The position numbers were made by a program, and so were the translations under genes. Positions 41,013 through 53,586 of a stretch of 64,000 nt of DNA are shown one piece after another. The notes beneath the pieces are model-generated. The model made no database searches, was not told the DNA's origin, and saw nothing but the letters and a program-made list of their open reading frames with translations. Source of the DNA: Acidobacteriota bacterium (GTDB lineage: Bacteria; Acidobacteriota; Aminicenantia; Aminicenantales; Saccharicenantaceae); the NCBI GenBank assembly GCA_033549365.1, contig JAWSUF010000001.1, forward strand, positions 496,001-560,000. Reading direction: 5' to 3'. Numbering within the stretch: the stretch's first letter is position 1; each line of letters starts with the position of its first letter.

Positions 41013-41768
41013 TTAAAACACGGTTTCGACGGCGACGCCGCGGGCGCGCAAGGCACGTGTCAATCTCGCCGCCTGGTTTATGAAGAACGAGTCTTTCAGC
41101 GCATCGAGCAAGCCGTGGCGTGCATAGATCGCCCTCACCGCCGGGACGTAATTCATCCGGTCGATGAGGACACGATCGGCGGCGCCGGCCAGATGCGCAG
41201 CCAGCCGCTCGGGATTTCCCGGAAGAAGCGGCCCGGCAAAGGCAAAAGTTGGAACTCCCGCCGTCTTGAATTCCCGCAGGACTTCGATTCGCTCTCCGAT
41301 CGGCGAGGCACGCTTCTCGAATAGTCCGGCCACAGCTTCGTCGTCCGTAGCGACGGAGAACCCGACCCGGGCATCGGGGATACGGCGGATCACATCGAGG
41401 TCGCGGCGGATGCGGGCCGACTTCGTCTGGATCTCGACCGGGAAATCACATCCCACCAGAACCTCGAGCAGGCGCCGGGTCAGTCCGTAACGTTCCTCGA
41501 TCGGTTGGTAGGGATCGCAGACCGAGGCGATCCAGATCGTTCCCCGCCGCGCCCGGACGATCTGCCGGGCCAGAAGCTCGGGCGCGTTGACCTTGACGTC
41601 GACGAACTCCCCCCACGGCTCGCTGTGGCCGCTGTAACGGCGCATGAACAGCGCGGCATAGCAGTAGGCACATCCGACCTCGCAACCGGTGTAAGGATTG
41701 ATGCAGTAGTCGTGGATCTTCGAGGCATTGAGAATGGACTTGGCCTGGATCTCTCGGACAACTTTCAT
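41013..41768 (-). CDS. SPL-family radical SAM protein
   Basis: A 251 aa protein. The 4Fe-4S motif is CEVGCAYC (CxxxCxxC) within NPYTGCEVGCAYCYA, followed by family features (IWIASVCDPYQPIEERYGLT, VEIQTKSARIRRDL, VGFSVATDDE). This is the Rv2578c/SplB-like group of radical SAM proteins, whose reactions are mostly uncharacterised; it is shorter than true spore photoproduct lyases. It overlaps the preceding gene by 4 bp and is last in the S9-HrpA operon. Confidence 0.88.
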   Translation of the reverse strand: MKVVREIQAKSILNASKIHDYCINPYTGCEVGCAYCYAALFMRRYSGHSEPWGEFVDVKVNAPELLARQIVRARRGTIWIASVCDPYQPIEERYGLTRRLLEVLVGCDFPVEIQTKSARIRRDLDVIRRIPDARVGFSVATDDEAVAGLFEKRASPIGERIEVLREFKTAGVPTFAFAGPLLPGNPERLAAHLAGAADRVLIDRMNYVPAVRAIYARHGLLDALKDSFFINQAARLTRALRARGVAVETVF

Positions 41769-42271
41769 TCAGCCGACCGTCCTGAAGACGCTTTGCCGAG
41801 GATGCGTTTCTTGTCGCGGACGGCCTTCAGCAGGCCCGGCGCCAGCCCGTCGATATCCGCAGCTGTAAATGTCGTCGAGCGGACGTCCAATCCGCCGTTT
41901 TCAAAAACACAGAGGAAACTCTTCGTTTCCCGGGCAATCCGGATCACAGGAAATCCCCGCCGCCTTTCCATGAAGACGATCTGGACCCGGAGCGCCGGGT
42001 GACCGTGTTCCTTCGCAACCAGAAGAACGGCGTGGATGTCCTTGTTGGTGTCGTCGTCGTCCTCGCCGATGAAGACGTCCATGCGGATGAAGGGCTCGTC
42101 CGGATAGGCCGGCATGTCCTTCACTTCATCATAAACCGCGGCCAGGGTTTCGCGGGTGGCGGCCTTCACTTTCAACTCAGGCAAGGCATCTTGGGACGAA
42201 AAGGTCGAGGCTGAAAAAAGGACAAGAACCAGCATCAAACCGGCCACAACCTTGAAAAACAACGCCTTCAC
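41765..42271 (-). CDS. Exported protein of unknown function
   Basis: A 168 aa protein. The GTG at 42271 (overlapping the HrpA stop) gives a signal peptide or N-terminal anchor (FFKVVAGLMLVLVLFSASTF). The mature part contains YPDEPFIRMDVFIGEDDDDT and an alternating beta pattern. I do not recognise the family. It sits between hrpA and the radical SAM gene with 4 bp overlaps on both sides, so it is translationally coupled. Confidence 0.7.
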   Translation of the reverse strand: MKALFFKVVAGLMLVLVLFSASTFSSQDALPELKVKAATRETLAAVYDEVKDMPAYPDEPFIRMDVFIGEDDDDTNKDIHAVLLVAKEHGHPALRVQIVFMERRRGFPVIRIARETKSFLCVFENGGLDVRSTTFTAADIDGLAPGLLKAVRDKKRILGKASSGRSAE

Positions 42272-45200
42272 CGCATAGCCTCGATTTCGCGCAGGCGTAA
42301 CGCAAGCTTCTTCACCGAAACCGGAACGGCCGGTTTCAGTTCGGGGGCGAAAACCGCGATCCGAAACTCCTCGACAAGCCAACGGAACTCTTCGACGGCC
42401 GTCACTTTTTCCGGATGGAGCTTCGGATCGGCTCCGGCCTCCAGCCGCCGCAAGGCCTCTTCGAAGACCCGGACCTGGCTGTCCTTGGCCTTGTCTTTTT
42501 CCGGCCCCAACCGGGCCCGCTCGATCCGGATCCGCGCGGCGGCGATGTAATCCGGCAGCCGGGACATTCTCTCCGGCGGATGGATCTCCGCGAAAGTCTT
42601 GGGCACGATGCGCTCGACGCCCTCGCGGACCCGTTCGATGATCCCGGCCAGAACCTTGTTCGTTTTCGGCGATGCCTCCGCATCGGCCGCCGCTTTGCGG
42701 AAGCCCCGGTCGGCGTCGAGCACCCGAATGACCGCCTCCCTCAAGGCGTGGCCGCGGTCGAAGAGGGCGCGGACAACGGACTTGGCGTAGTCGGCATATT
42801 CGGCTTCCGTCCGGATGTTTTTTTCGAAAACGAGCCGGGCCAGGTTGCGGGCCATCCCCTCCTCAACGGCCGTCTTGCCCCCAAAGAAAAGCGCCGGCCG
42901 CTCATATTCCGCGGGCAGGGCGAGATACTTCCGGACGAAGGCCAAGTCCTTGGCGAACGCGCGGCCGTAAAGCTCGCCGACCCCATTCACATGTGAGGCC
43001 TCCATCTCCCGCCGCGACGAAAAGAGTTTGGAATCGACACCGGACTCGCCCGGCGCAAGTCCGGGATAACCGACCGCGCCGCCTCCCACCTCGACGGTAT
43101 CCGGCAAATCGCCGAACGTCCAGGCCGTCGCTCCGATTCTTTCCCATCGGGCCCGGGCCGCGCGCCACTCCGGCGAATCCGACGGAACGGGACGGCGCCC
43201 GGCTTCCTCGGCGGCCTTGAGAAGCGCCCCGTAATTTCGTCCGGTGGCGACGACGCCGCCGTCCGGCCCCCGGATCTCCAGTCTCACCTTGAGATGCCGG
43301 GGAACTTCGACCGCGGCCCAGACGGCCTCGGGAATGTCGGCCCGGAATCGGCGCTTGGCGACGGCCGCCAGATTCTTGAAGAACGAGGCGTCCGCCGGCC
43401 ATCCGGCCATATCCGCGGCGATGGCTTCGGCCGCTTCCGCGGCGGGCATGAGGAGCTTTCGATATCTCTTGGGAAGCCCCTTGACGAGGGCGGCGATCTT
43501 CTGAGGAAAAAGTCCGGGGACGCTGCCTTCGGCTTTCCCGGCGGCGACGATGTCGAGATCGTGGATCGGAAGGGCCAGGGTGACGCCGTCGTCGTCCTCG
43601 CCCGGCGCGAACCTGTAGATCAACGGAAACCGGCGCCCGGCGTCCGTCACGGCGTCGGGGAATGCGGCCAGATCCCCGTCTTCGGGCCGCCGGAGCAGAA
43701 GATCCGCTTCGGCCATCCTCAGAAATCCGTCCCCTCTCCTGTCCTTGACGGTTTTGGCCAGGGATCGGACGTCACGGACATCGGGAGGCAGGCGCCCGGC
43801 ATAGAAGGCGGCCTGAGCATCGTCGGAGGCCAGGAAATCCCGCCGCCGGAACTTCTCCTCGAGCGTTTCGACCTTTTTGCGGAGGGCGAGATTGTGAGCG
43901 AGAAAATCCGGCGGATCGTCCATATCGCCTTCGACGAGGGCCTCGCGGATGAAGATATCGCGAGCCGCCTCGGGATCGATCCTCCCATAGGAAACCATTC
44001 TGTCCCTGACGATTTCCAAACCGTAGAGCGTCACTCTCTCCTTCGCCGTCACCTCGCCGCGCGTTCTGTTCCAGGCCGGTTCATCGTAGTGCCGCCGGCA
44101 CAGGTCGCCGCCCAGGGCCTCGAGCCAGCCGGGGTCGATCTTCGCGGCCGTCCGAGCGAACAGGCGGGAGGTCATGACCATCTCCGCGGCCACGATCCAG
44201 GGGGCCGAAGCGTTGAAGAGCGTCGATCCCGGAAAGACCATGACGTCGCGGCCCCTTGCGGCCGTAAAGATGTTTTTCTCCTTGCGGACGGCGATGTGTG
44301 ACAGGAATCCGGACAGAACGGCCTTATGGATATCGGCGTAGAGCGCGGGTGTGATCTCTTTTTTGTGAGGCCGGCCAAGCCGCAGTCCCTGTTCCTCGAG
44401 AACGGAGAGAATCTCGGCGTGAAGCCGTTCCCATTCCCGCATGCGGGTGAAAGACAGGAACGTGTCCCGGCAGAACCGCCTCTTCCACCCTTGGGATGCG
44501 GTTCCTCCCGATCCCTCCTGAAAGGCTTCCCAGATATTAAGGAGCGACAGGAAATCGGAGTCCGGGTGGCGGTAGGGGGCCTGGGCCCGGGTCGAATCCT
44601 CCTCTTTTCCCGGCGGCCGTTCCCGCGGATCGCGGATGCTCATGGCGGCGGCGATGACAGCGACCTCGCGCAGGCCCTCCCCTCCCGCCGCTTCGAGAAG
44701 CATACGCGAGATCCGGGGATCGAGGGGAATGCGGGCCATGGTCCGGCCCCGGTCGGTGAGAACAAAATCGCTCCCCTCCCTGCACACGGCGCCGAGTTCG
44801 GCGAGCGTCTCGAAGCCGTCCCGGACAGCCCGGACCGACGGACGGTCGATGAAAGGGAAATTTGAGGGATGCCCGAGCCGGAGATCGAGCATCCGCAGGA
44901 CGACACCCGCAAGATCCGAGCGAAGGATTTCGGGCGGCGTGAATTCCGGCCGGTCCTCGTAATCCTCTTCGGAATACAGACGGAGGCACACTCCTTCCCG
45001 GACGCGCCCGCAGCGTCCCTTGCGCTGGTCGGCACTCGCCCGGGAGATGGGGCTTACGGGCAGGCTGTTGATCCGCGTCCCCGGCTGGTATTGGGCGATC
45101 CGGGCCGTTCCCGTGTCGACGACATAGCGGATCCCGGGAATTGTGAGCGAGGTCTCGGCGACATTCGTGGCCACAACGATTTTCGGTCCTGAAACCGTGT

Positions 45201-46220
45201 AGATCCGGCGTTGGGCGGACGCAGGAAGCCGGGAGAAAAGAGGAAGGATCTCGGTCGCGGCGTATTTTCGGCCCTCCAGCCGGCGGCAGGTTTCCAAAAT
45301 GTCCTGTTCGGTCGGCATGAAGACCAAAACGTCGCCCGGCGGTCGGCGGCTGACGATGTCGTCGACGGCCTGCACCGCCGCATCCAAGGAGTCGGCCTCG
45401 TCATCCCCTGGATCCGGGGCACTGTATTCGACTTCGACCGGGTACATTCTTCCGCCGACCTCGACGACGGGAGCGTCGCCGAAAGCCCGGCTGAACTTTT
45501 CGATGTCCAGTGTGGCCGACGAAATGACGACGGCGAGATCGGACCTCTCGTCGAGAAGCTTCCGGGTGATCCCGAGAAGAAAATCGATGTTCAGGCTCCG
45601 CTCGTGGGCTTCATCGATGATCAGCGTGTCATAGGCATGGAGTCCGGGATCCCCCTGGGTTTCGGCCAGCAGCATGCCGTCTGTCAGAACCTTGATGTAA
45701 GCGCTCCTGGGCGTCCGATCCTGAAAACGAATCTTGTAACCCACGGAAACGCCCAGGGCTTCACCCAGTTCTTCCGCGATTCGGTGGGCGATCGTTACGG
45801 CGGCGATGCGACGAGGCTGGGTGCAGGCGATTTTGCCGCCAAGGCCGCGGCCGGCTTCGAGACACATCTTGGGGATCTGGGTGCTCTTGCCGCATCCGGT
45901 TTCTCCGGCCACAATGACCACGCGGTGGTCGCGGAGCGCACGCAGGATGGGCCCCTTTTTCTCCAAAATGGGAAGCCGGGGAGGATAGACGATGCGCGGC
46001 CGGCGGGCTGTCCGGTCCTTCCGTTCACGGACGGAGGCCTGGAGACGTTTTTCCGCGGCGGCGAGCTCGCGTAGGAAGGCCGCCGGAGCGGGGCGTCCCC
46101 CGCTCCGGTCGCGGACCGCCTGAAGCCGGAGAAGAACGCGGGCCCGGTCGATGTCCATGGCCCCGTCGAGAAGGGCCCGGACGCGTTTCAGGGCTTCGGC
46201 GGTATCGGGGGGCGTCCGGT

Positions 46221-46224
<4 letters not shown>
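42268..46224 (-). CDS. hrpA: HrpA-type DEAH-box RNA helicase
   Basis: About 1318 aa, close to E. coli HrpA (1300). Motif I is VIVAGETGCGKSTQIPK, motif II IDEAHERSLN, motif III VISSATLD, then VVATNVAETSLTIPG and the RKGRCGRV motif. Helicase-associated HA2, an OB-fold-like region and the long DUF3418 C-terminal domain follow. HrpA rescues stalled ribosomes and remodels mRNA. The ATG at 46224 overlaps the S9 peptidase stop (ATGA). The C-terminus is complete, ending in the overlap with the next gene. Confidence 0.94.
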
Positions 46225-49007
<2,783 letters not shown>

Positions 49008-49167
49008 GCCGTCACCTCCTGAAAAAGTCCGATTCATGATATCACATTGTTGCTGTAAGACAACGCCGGCGCCACCTGTTTCGAGAAGCGTAAGGCAAAA
49101 TTTAATGGGATTTTTTTTTAGTAGATGGGGTATACTGACTTCTGCAAGGATTGTGGAGAAACTGAAA

Positions 49168-50865
49168 ATGCCCGTCCGCCCGGCCGACTTCTACGAGATC
49201 CAGCGCAGGCAAAAAGGCCGAAGTCTGCTCGTTTTTCTGGTTCTGGTCGTTTTCTACAGTTTCGCCGTGGGGTTCATCGCTCTGGCCTTCATTTGGGGCC
49301 TCGGCCTGTTTCTGGTTTCCGATCCCTGGATGACCGGCCGATTCCCGACGCTTTTCCCCGCCGCCGTCCTCACGACCGCCGTTGTCATCGCCTGGATCCA
49401 CTTCCATGACGCCCGGAAAAACGGAGCCGCCTTCATTTTCAAGCGTCTTCAGGCTTCACCGGCCGAACTTTCCGACATTTACCACCGGAGGTTTGCCAAC
49501 TCCGTCGAAGAGATCCGGATCGCCGCCGGTCTTCCCCGGGTCATTCCCTACGTCATCCCCTGCTTCGCCATCAATTCCATGGCTCTGGTCGGATCGGACG
49601 GTGTCCCTTGCGTGGCCGTGACGGAAGGCCTTCTGGCCGACTGCACCCGGGATGAACTCCAGGCCGTCGCCGCCCACGAACTGGCCCATGTCGCCCGCGG
49701 CGATACCTTTTATCTGACACTTGTCTGCTCGCTGGCCAACGCCTTCGAAAAGCTCCGCGGCGCGCTCGAACCCGAAAAACATGAACCCGGACATAAAGGA
49801 CGGGGGGGATCTCCGGGCAGGGCCGGGCCGGTTCTCGCCTACCTGGCCGTTTCGCTGTCGGCCCTGATCATGCATCTCCTGAGCACCCTCGTCAGCCGGG
49901 AGCGGGAACTCCTGGCCGACGCCGATGCCGTTGAACTCTGCCGCAATCCCGCCGCGCTGGCCCGGGCCATCGCCCGGGCCCACGTCAAAAATTCCTTTGT
50001 CGGGAATTTCAGCCTCTCCTACACGCCCCTGTTCATCGTCCCGCCCGATTCCCGGGAAATCCGGCTGAGTCGACTCAGCCGGGCTTTCAACTCCCACCCG
50101 CCCCTGATGGCCAGAATCCAACCGTTGGCGGCCATGGCCCGCAAGACCCCGGACGACATTTTCAAGGAAATCCGGGAGATTCACTCCCAACGCGAGTCGG
50201 CACGAAACGTCATCTCCGCCACTCTGCCGGAACCGCCTGCGGAACAGGGAGAATGGATGATCCAAAACGATTCGGGTGTCTGGGAAGGTCCGTTCGAGAT
50301 CGCGGATCTGTTGACTCGGCCGGATTTCTCGTTTTTTTCCCACCTGAAAAACATCCGGGAAGGTCTGGAGGCCAAGGCCCGGGAATTCCCCCAGATCCGG
50401 ATCGCTCAACGGCTGAAATCCAAAAAACGAGGCCGATCAACCCGGCCCAAAGGTTTATGCCCTCGATGCCGAACGCTTCTCCATGAAATTTTCTATGAAG
50501 GGGTACGGATTCAGGCCTGCCGGGACTGCCGGGGCCGCCTCGTTCCCATATCGGCCATGGACCGCCTGATCGCCCGCCGGGAAGCGGCTTTTACAGAGGA
50601 CCAGAAAATCAAGGCCGCCGTGTTTGAACGCGAGGTCGTCAACAATCCCCGTCTGCGGCGGAAAAACCGCGTCGAGGAAGGTCTGGAATGCCCGGGGTGC
50701 GGGCATATCATGCTCTCCCGCCCTTACAGTTACCAGGACATTCTCCCCGTCGACAAATGTCTGTCCTGCCACAGAATCTGGTTCGATGCCGATGAACTTG
50801 AAATCCTTCAAATCTTGATTGAAGACCGGACATCCCGTGAATATCATCCCACGAATCACCTCTAG
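49168..50865 (+). CDS. M48-family membrane metallopeptidase with C-terminal zinc ribbons
   Basis: About 565 aa. Two N-terminal membrane helices (LLVFLVLVVFYSFAVGFIAL; FPTLFPAAVLTTAVVIAWI) precede an HtpX-like M48 domain with HELAHVARGD as HExxH and SRERELLADADAVELC as the downstream Glu motif. A third hydrophobic segment lies between them. A GYF-like stretch (EWMIQNDSGVWEGPFEIADL) and two Cys clusters (CPRCRTLLHE..CRDCRGRL; CPGCGHIM..CLSCHRIW) of the zf-TFIIB type complete it. It probably surveys membrane proteins. Divergent from the S9 operon. Start chosen at 49168 behind GGAG. Confidence 0.87.
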   Translation: MPVRPADFYEIQRRQKGRSLLVFLVLVVFYSFAVGFIALAFIWGLGLFLVSDPWMTGRFPTLFPAAVLTTAVVIAWIHFHDARKNGAAFIFKRLQASPAELSDIYHRRFANSVEEIRIAAGLPRVIPYVIPCFAINSMALVGSDGVPCVAVTEGLLADCTRDELQAVAAHELAHVARGDTFYLTLVCSLANAFEKLRGALEPEKHEPGHKGRGGSPGRAGPVLAYLAVSLSALIMHLLSTLVSRERELLADADAVELCRNPAALARAIARAHVKNSFVGNFSLSYTPLFIVPPDSREIRLSRLSRAFNSHPPLMARIQPLAAMARKTPDDIFKEIREIHSQRESARNVISATLPEPPAEQGEWMIQNDSGVWEGPFEIADLLTRPDFSFFSHLKNIREGLEAKAREFPQIRIAQRLKSKKRGRSTRPKGLCPRCRTLLHEIFYEGVRIQACRDCRGRLVPISAMDRLIARREAAFTEDQKIKAAVFEREVVNNPRLRRKNRVEEGLECPGCGHIMLSRPYSYQDILPVDKCLSCHRIWFDADELEILQILIEDRTSREYHPTNHL

Positions 50866-50873
50866 AGGTGATT
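50854..50873. repeat. Perfect 20 bp palindrome at the M48 stop codon
   Basis: AATCACCTCTAGAGGTGATT is an exact inverted repeat without a loop and includes the TAG stop. No T-run follows. It could be a protein-binding site or a weak terminator. Confidence 0.7.
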
Positions 50874-50999
50874 GACCGGACCGGGCGCCGATGACATAAA
50901 GAGACCGACGCTAAAATCAAGCCGGGTTCTGCCCTTTTCCCGCGATGGGAAAGGGGGTTTTGCCGAAGGGGGCGGATCCTGGGAAGGCGGGTGTGAGCC

Positions 51000-52553
51000 A
51001 TGAACGGAAAGAAAATTCTTGTCATTGATTTCGATCAATCTTTTCTCCAATTCATGACCGAGAATCTGGCCAAGCAGGGATTTCAGGTCCTGACGGCCAC
51101 CGACGGTTTTTCGGGTTTCTGGAAGTATAAGGCCGAGGCGCCTGATTTGGTGCTGAGCGAAATTCTCCTTCCCAAACTCCATGGATTTGAACTCTGCTCC
51201 CGGATTCATGCCGACACGGAAAAGAAAACCCCGGTCATTTTCATCACCGGTGTCCAAAAAGACGAAAGTTACCGGAAAGAAGCCATGGAGACGTTCGGCG
51301 CGGTGGACTATTTCGACAAACCCGTCAACATCTCCGCCGTATTATCCGTGATCCGGAGAGTCCTCGAAATGCCGGGGGAAACCGCGGAGCCCGCGGCTGA
51401 AACCGCAAAACCCGCCCCGCCCCAGCCCGAGGCCGAGCCTCCCGCCAAAGAGACCACGCCGGTCGAGCCGCCGGACCCGCCCGCCGAAACTCAGATCTCT
51501 GCCCCAACCATGGAAAAACCGAAACCCAAGAGACGCACAACCGATATCACGGATATCGATGCCCTCCTGAAAGGCACCCTGGATGAAATCGGTTTCAAGA
51601 GGACAGAAAAGACGACAAAGACGGCACTACCCAAAATCCCGACTCCTCCGCCGTCGCCTGTTCCGCCACCCGCCGCGGCCCGGGCGACCGGAAGACCCAC
51701 CACGAGAAGCGTCGAAACTCAACCGCGAATCCAAACAGAAGATCGGGTCAGGAAAACTACCGGTTCGATTCCCATCGAAAAGGCCGATATTTTCGACACC
51801 TACAAAGAATCTTCCGATAAGAAGGGCTTTCCCATTGTTCCCATCGCCGGGGGCGTCATCGTCGTTGCCGCGGCCCTGTTTTTCTTCGTATTGAAACCCG
51901 GAGAAAAAACCACGTCAAACACATCCTCCGCTGCCTCTCTCGCGGCGCAAGCCATCGCCCAACAGGCCGAAAGGGTCGCCGAGTCCGAAGTGCCGGCCGA
52001 AGCCGAAATCGAAGAATCCGTCCCGGAACAGGAAGCGCCTCCGCCGGTGGAAAAACCTGCGCCGACCCCGGCGAAATCCGAACCCGCCCCGGCAAAAGCC
52101 GAGCCCGAGAGAAAACCGGCTCCCACCCCGGAACCGGCGGCCATTCTCGCCTTGCCCGAAGCCTCCCTGGCCGTGGATAAACCCGCCCCATCCAAACCGG
52201 AGGCGAAAGCCCCTCCGGTTAAATCTCAAGCGGAGGAACCTTCCGTCAAGGCCGGCGACATCGTGCCGCTGCAAAACGTCGATGTCGAACCTCAGCTTCT
52301 CAAATCCGTCCAGCCCGTCTACCCTGAATCCGCCCGGCGGTTCCGCATCGAAGGCACGGTGGTCGTCAACATGCTCATCTCGGAAACGGGCGAGGTCATC
52401 GATGCCCGGACCGTTCGCGGCATCAAGGGATATCCCGCGTTTGAAAAAGTCGCCGAGAGCGCCGTCCGGAAATGGAGATTCCGCCCCGCGACAAAGGACG
52501 GCGTTGCCGTCAAAGTCTGGAAGGTCGAAAGTTTCAAGTTTACACCCAGCTAG
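51000..52553 (+). CDS. Receiver-TM-TonB fusion protein
   Basis: A 517 aa protein. Residues 4-120 are a response-regulator receiver (KKILVIDFD, YFDKPVN with Lys107) in which the phospho-acceptor Asp is Glu54 (VLSEILLPKLHG). A Pro/Glu-rich linker, a helical motif DIDALLKGTLDEIGF (184-198), a membrane helix (277-298, IVPIAGGVIVVAAALFFFVL) and a long Pro/Ala/Lys/Glu-rich stretch follow. The end is a TonB C-terminal domain (PVYPESARRFRIEGTVVVNM, AVRKWRFRPA). The receiver would be cytoplasmic and the TonB box outside. No ExbB/ExbD nearby. Confidence 0.88.
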   Translation: MNGKKILVIDFDQSFLQFMTENLAKQGFQVLTATDGFSGFWKYKAEAPDLVLSEILLPKLHGFELCSRIHADTEKKTPVIFITGVQKDESYRKEAMETFGAVDYFDKPVNISAVLSVIRRVLEMPGETAEPAAETAKPAPPQPEAEPPAKETTPVEPPDPPAETQISAPTMEKPKPKRRTTDITDIDALLKGTLDEIGFKRTEKTTKTALPKIPTPPPSPVPPPAAARATGRPTTRSVETQPRIQTEDRVRKTTGSIPIEKADIFDTYKESSDKKGFPIVPIAGGVIVVAAALFFFVLKPGEKTTSNTSSAASLAAQAIAQQAERVAESEVPAEAEIEESVPEQEAPPPVEKPAPTPAKSEPAPAKAEPERKPAPTPEPAAILALPEASLAVDKPAPSKPEAKAPPVKSQAEEPSVKAGDIVPLQNVDVEPQLLKSVQPVYPESARRFRIEGTVVVNMLISETGEVIDARTVRGIKGYPAFEKVAESAVRKWRFRPATKDGVAVKVWKVESFKFTPS

Positions 52554-52600
52554 AATATCTCTTTGCTTTATGATAGATCAGACTTGAAAGGAGCAGTCGC

Positions 52601-52846
52601 ATGAACAAAGACAGCGAAGGGCTTTTTAGAAAAACCATGGAAGATGTCAAAAAGCAGATGGACTCCATCGACGAGCAGGTCGAGGCGGAACTCCAGAAAG
52701 TCCGGGAAAAGCTGGCGGAACTTCAGGAAGAGAAAAAAAATCTCCGGATGGTTTATGAAGGAACAGCCAAAATTCTGGGCATAGAAATCGAGAGAGAGAA
52801 CGAAGACAAGGCGGAAACCAATACGTCCCGCATGTCTAAAGTCTAA
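52601..52846 (+). CDS. Small coiled-coil protein
   Basis: An 81 aa protein that is almost all charged helix (EDVKKQMDSIDEQVEAELQK, VREKLAELQEEKKNLRM). AAAGGAGC before the ATG. It follows the TonB fusion gene by 47 bp and may be co-expressed. No family recognised. Confidence 0.65.
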   Translation: MNKDSEGLFRKTMEDVKKQMDSIDEQVEAELQKVREKLAELQEEKKNLRMVYEGTAKILGIEIERENEDKAETNTSRMSKV

Positions 52847-52915
52847 ACTCCATTGACGACCGGGCGCCTTTTCAGGTTGGCCTAAAGATCTTTTTTCGGG
52901 CAGAGCGGATCCTTC

Positions 52916-53536
52916 ATGTTCATTCTCATCGGACTGTTGGTCGGCTTCGTCGCCGCCATTCCCCTGGGGCCGATCAACGCCTTCGTTCTTTCCCAAACCC
53001 TCAAACGCGGTTCCTCTCACGGATTGCTGGCCGGGATGACGGCCGCCGTCCTCGATTTCGTCTATTGCCTGGCCATTCTGGCCGGGTTTTTCCATATCAA
53101 GTTCAATCTTTCGCCCGCCCTCCCCTATCTGAAAGTCGTCGCCGCCGGCCTTCTTTTCGCCATCGGACTCAGGCTGTTCATCCAATCCCGGACGTTTACG
53201 CTGTCAACCGGCCCCCAGAAACCGTGGGCGGCCACAGCGCGACCGGCTGTCGGAGCGCTGCTGCTCTATGTTTCTAACCCCTCTCTGTATTTCTTCTGGT
53301 TCGCCGTGGCCGGGACCATGACCGCCCATGGTCTGGTTCGCCAGGGTCTGGGTTGGGCGGCGCTGTTTTCCCTCGCCTGCGGCATCGGGTCAACCCTCTG
53401 GTATCTTATGATCGTCAAGTATATTTCCAATCACAAGCACAAGATCAAGCAGGACACGATCCGGAAACTCTTCGTCGTTTTGGCCCTATTCCTGGCCGGT
53501 TTCGCCCTGTTCACAATCGGGACCCTGTTTTTCTAA
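52916..53536 (+). CDS. LysE-family exporter
   Basis: A 206 aa protein with about six membrane helices. The N-terminal GFVAAIPLGPINAFVLSQTL is the LysE/RhtB signature (PxGP). It also shows the family's central loop and C-terminal helices. It probably exports an amino acid or related metabolite. No regulator is adjacent. Confidence 0.9.
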   Translation: MFILIGLLVGFVAAIPLGPINAFVLSQTLKRGSSHGLLAGMTAAVLDFVYCLAILAGFFHIKFNLSPALPYLKVVAAGLLFAIGLRLFIQSRTFTLSTGPQKPWAATARPAVGALLLYVSNPSLYFFWFAVAGTMTAHGLVRQGLGWAALFSLACGIGSTLWYLMIVKYISNHKHKIKQDTIRKLFVVLALFLAGFALFTIGTLFF

Positions 53537-53586
53537 CCGCAACTTGCCAATCCCCGGCCGAGCCGATAGAATAGCGGACGACCGGG

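Noticed and set aside
50931-50960. Hairpin-like CCCTTTTCCC / GGGAAAGGGG with TTTT before the receiver-TonB gene
   Set aside because: The stem is imperfect and the spacing to the next gene (about 45 bases) does not match a known riboswitch. It may only be a weak terminator of the M48 gene.
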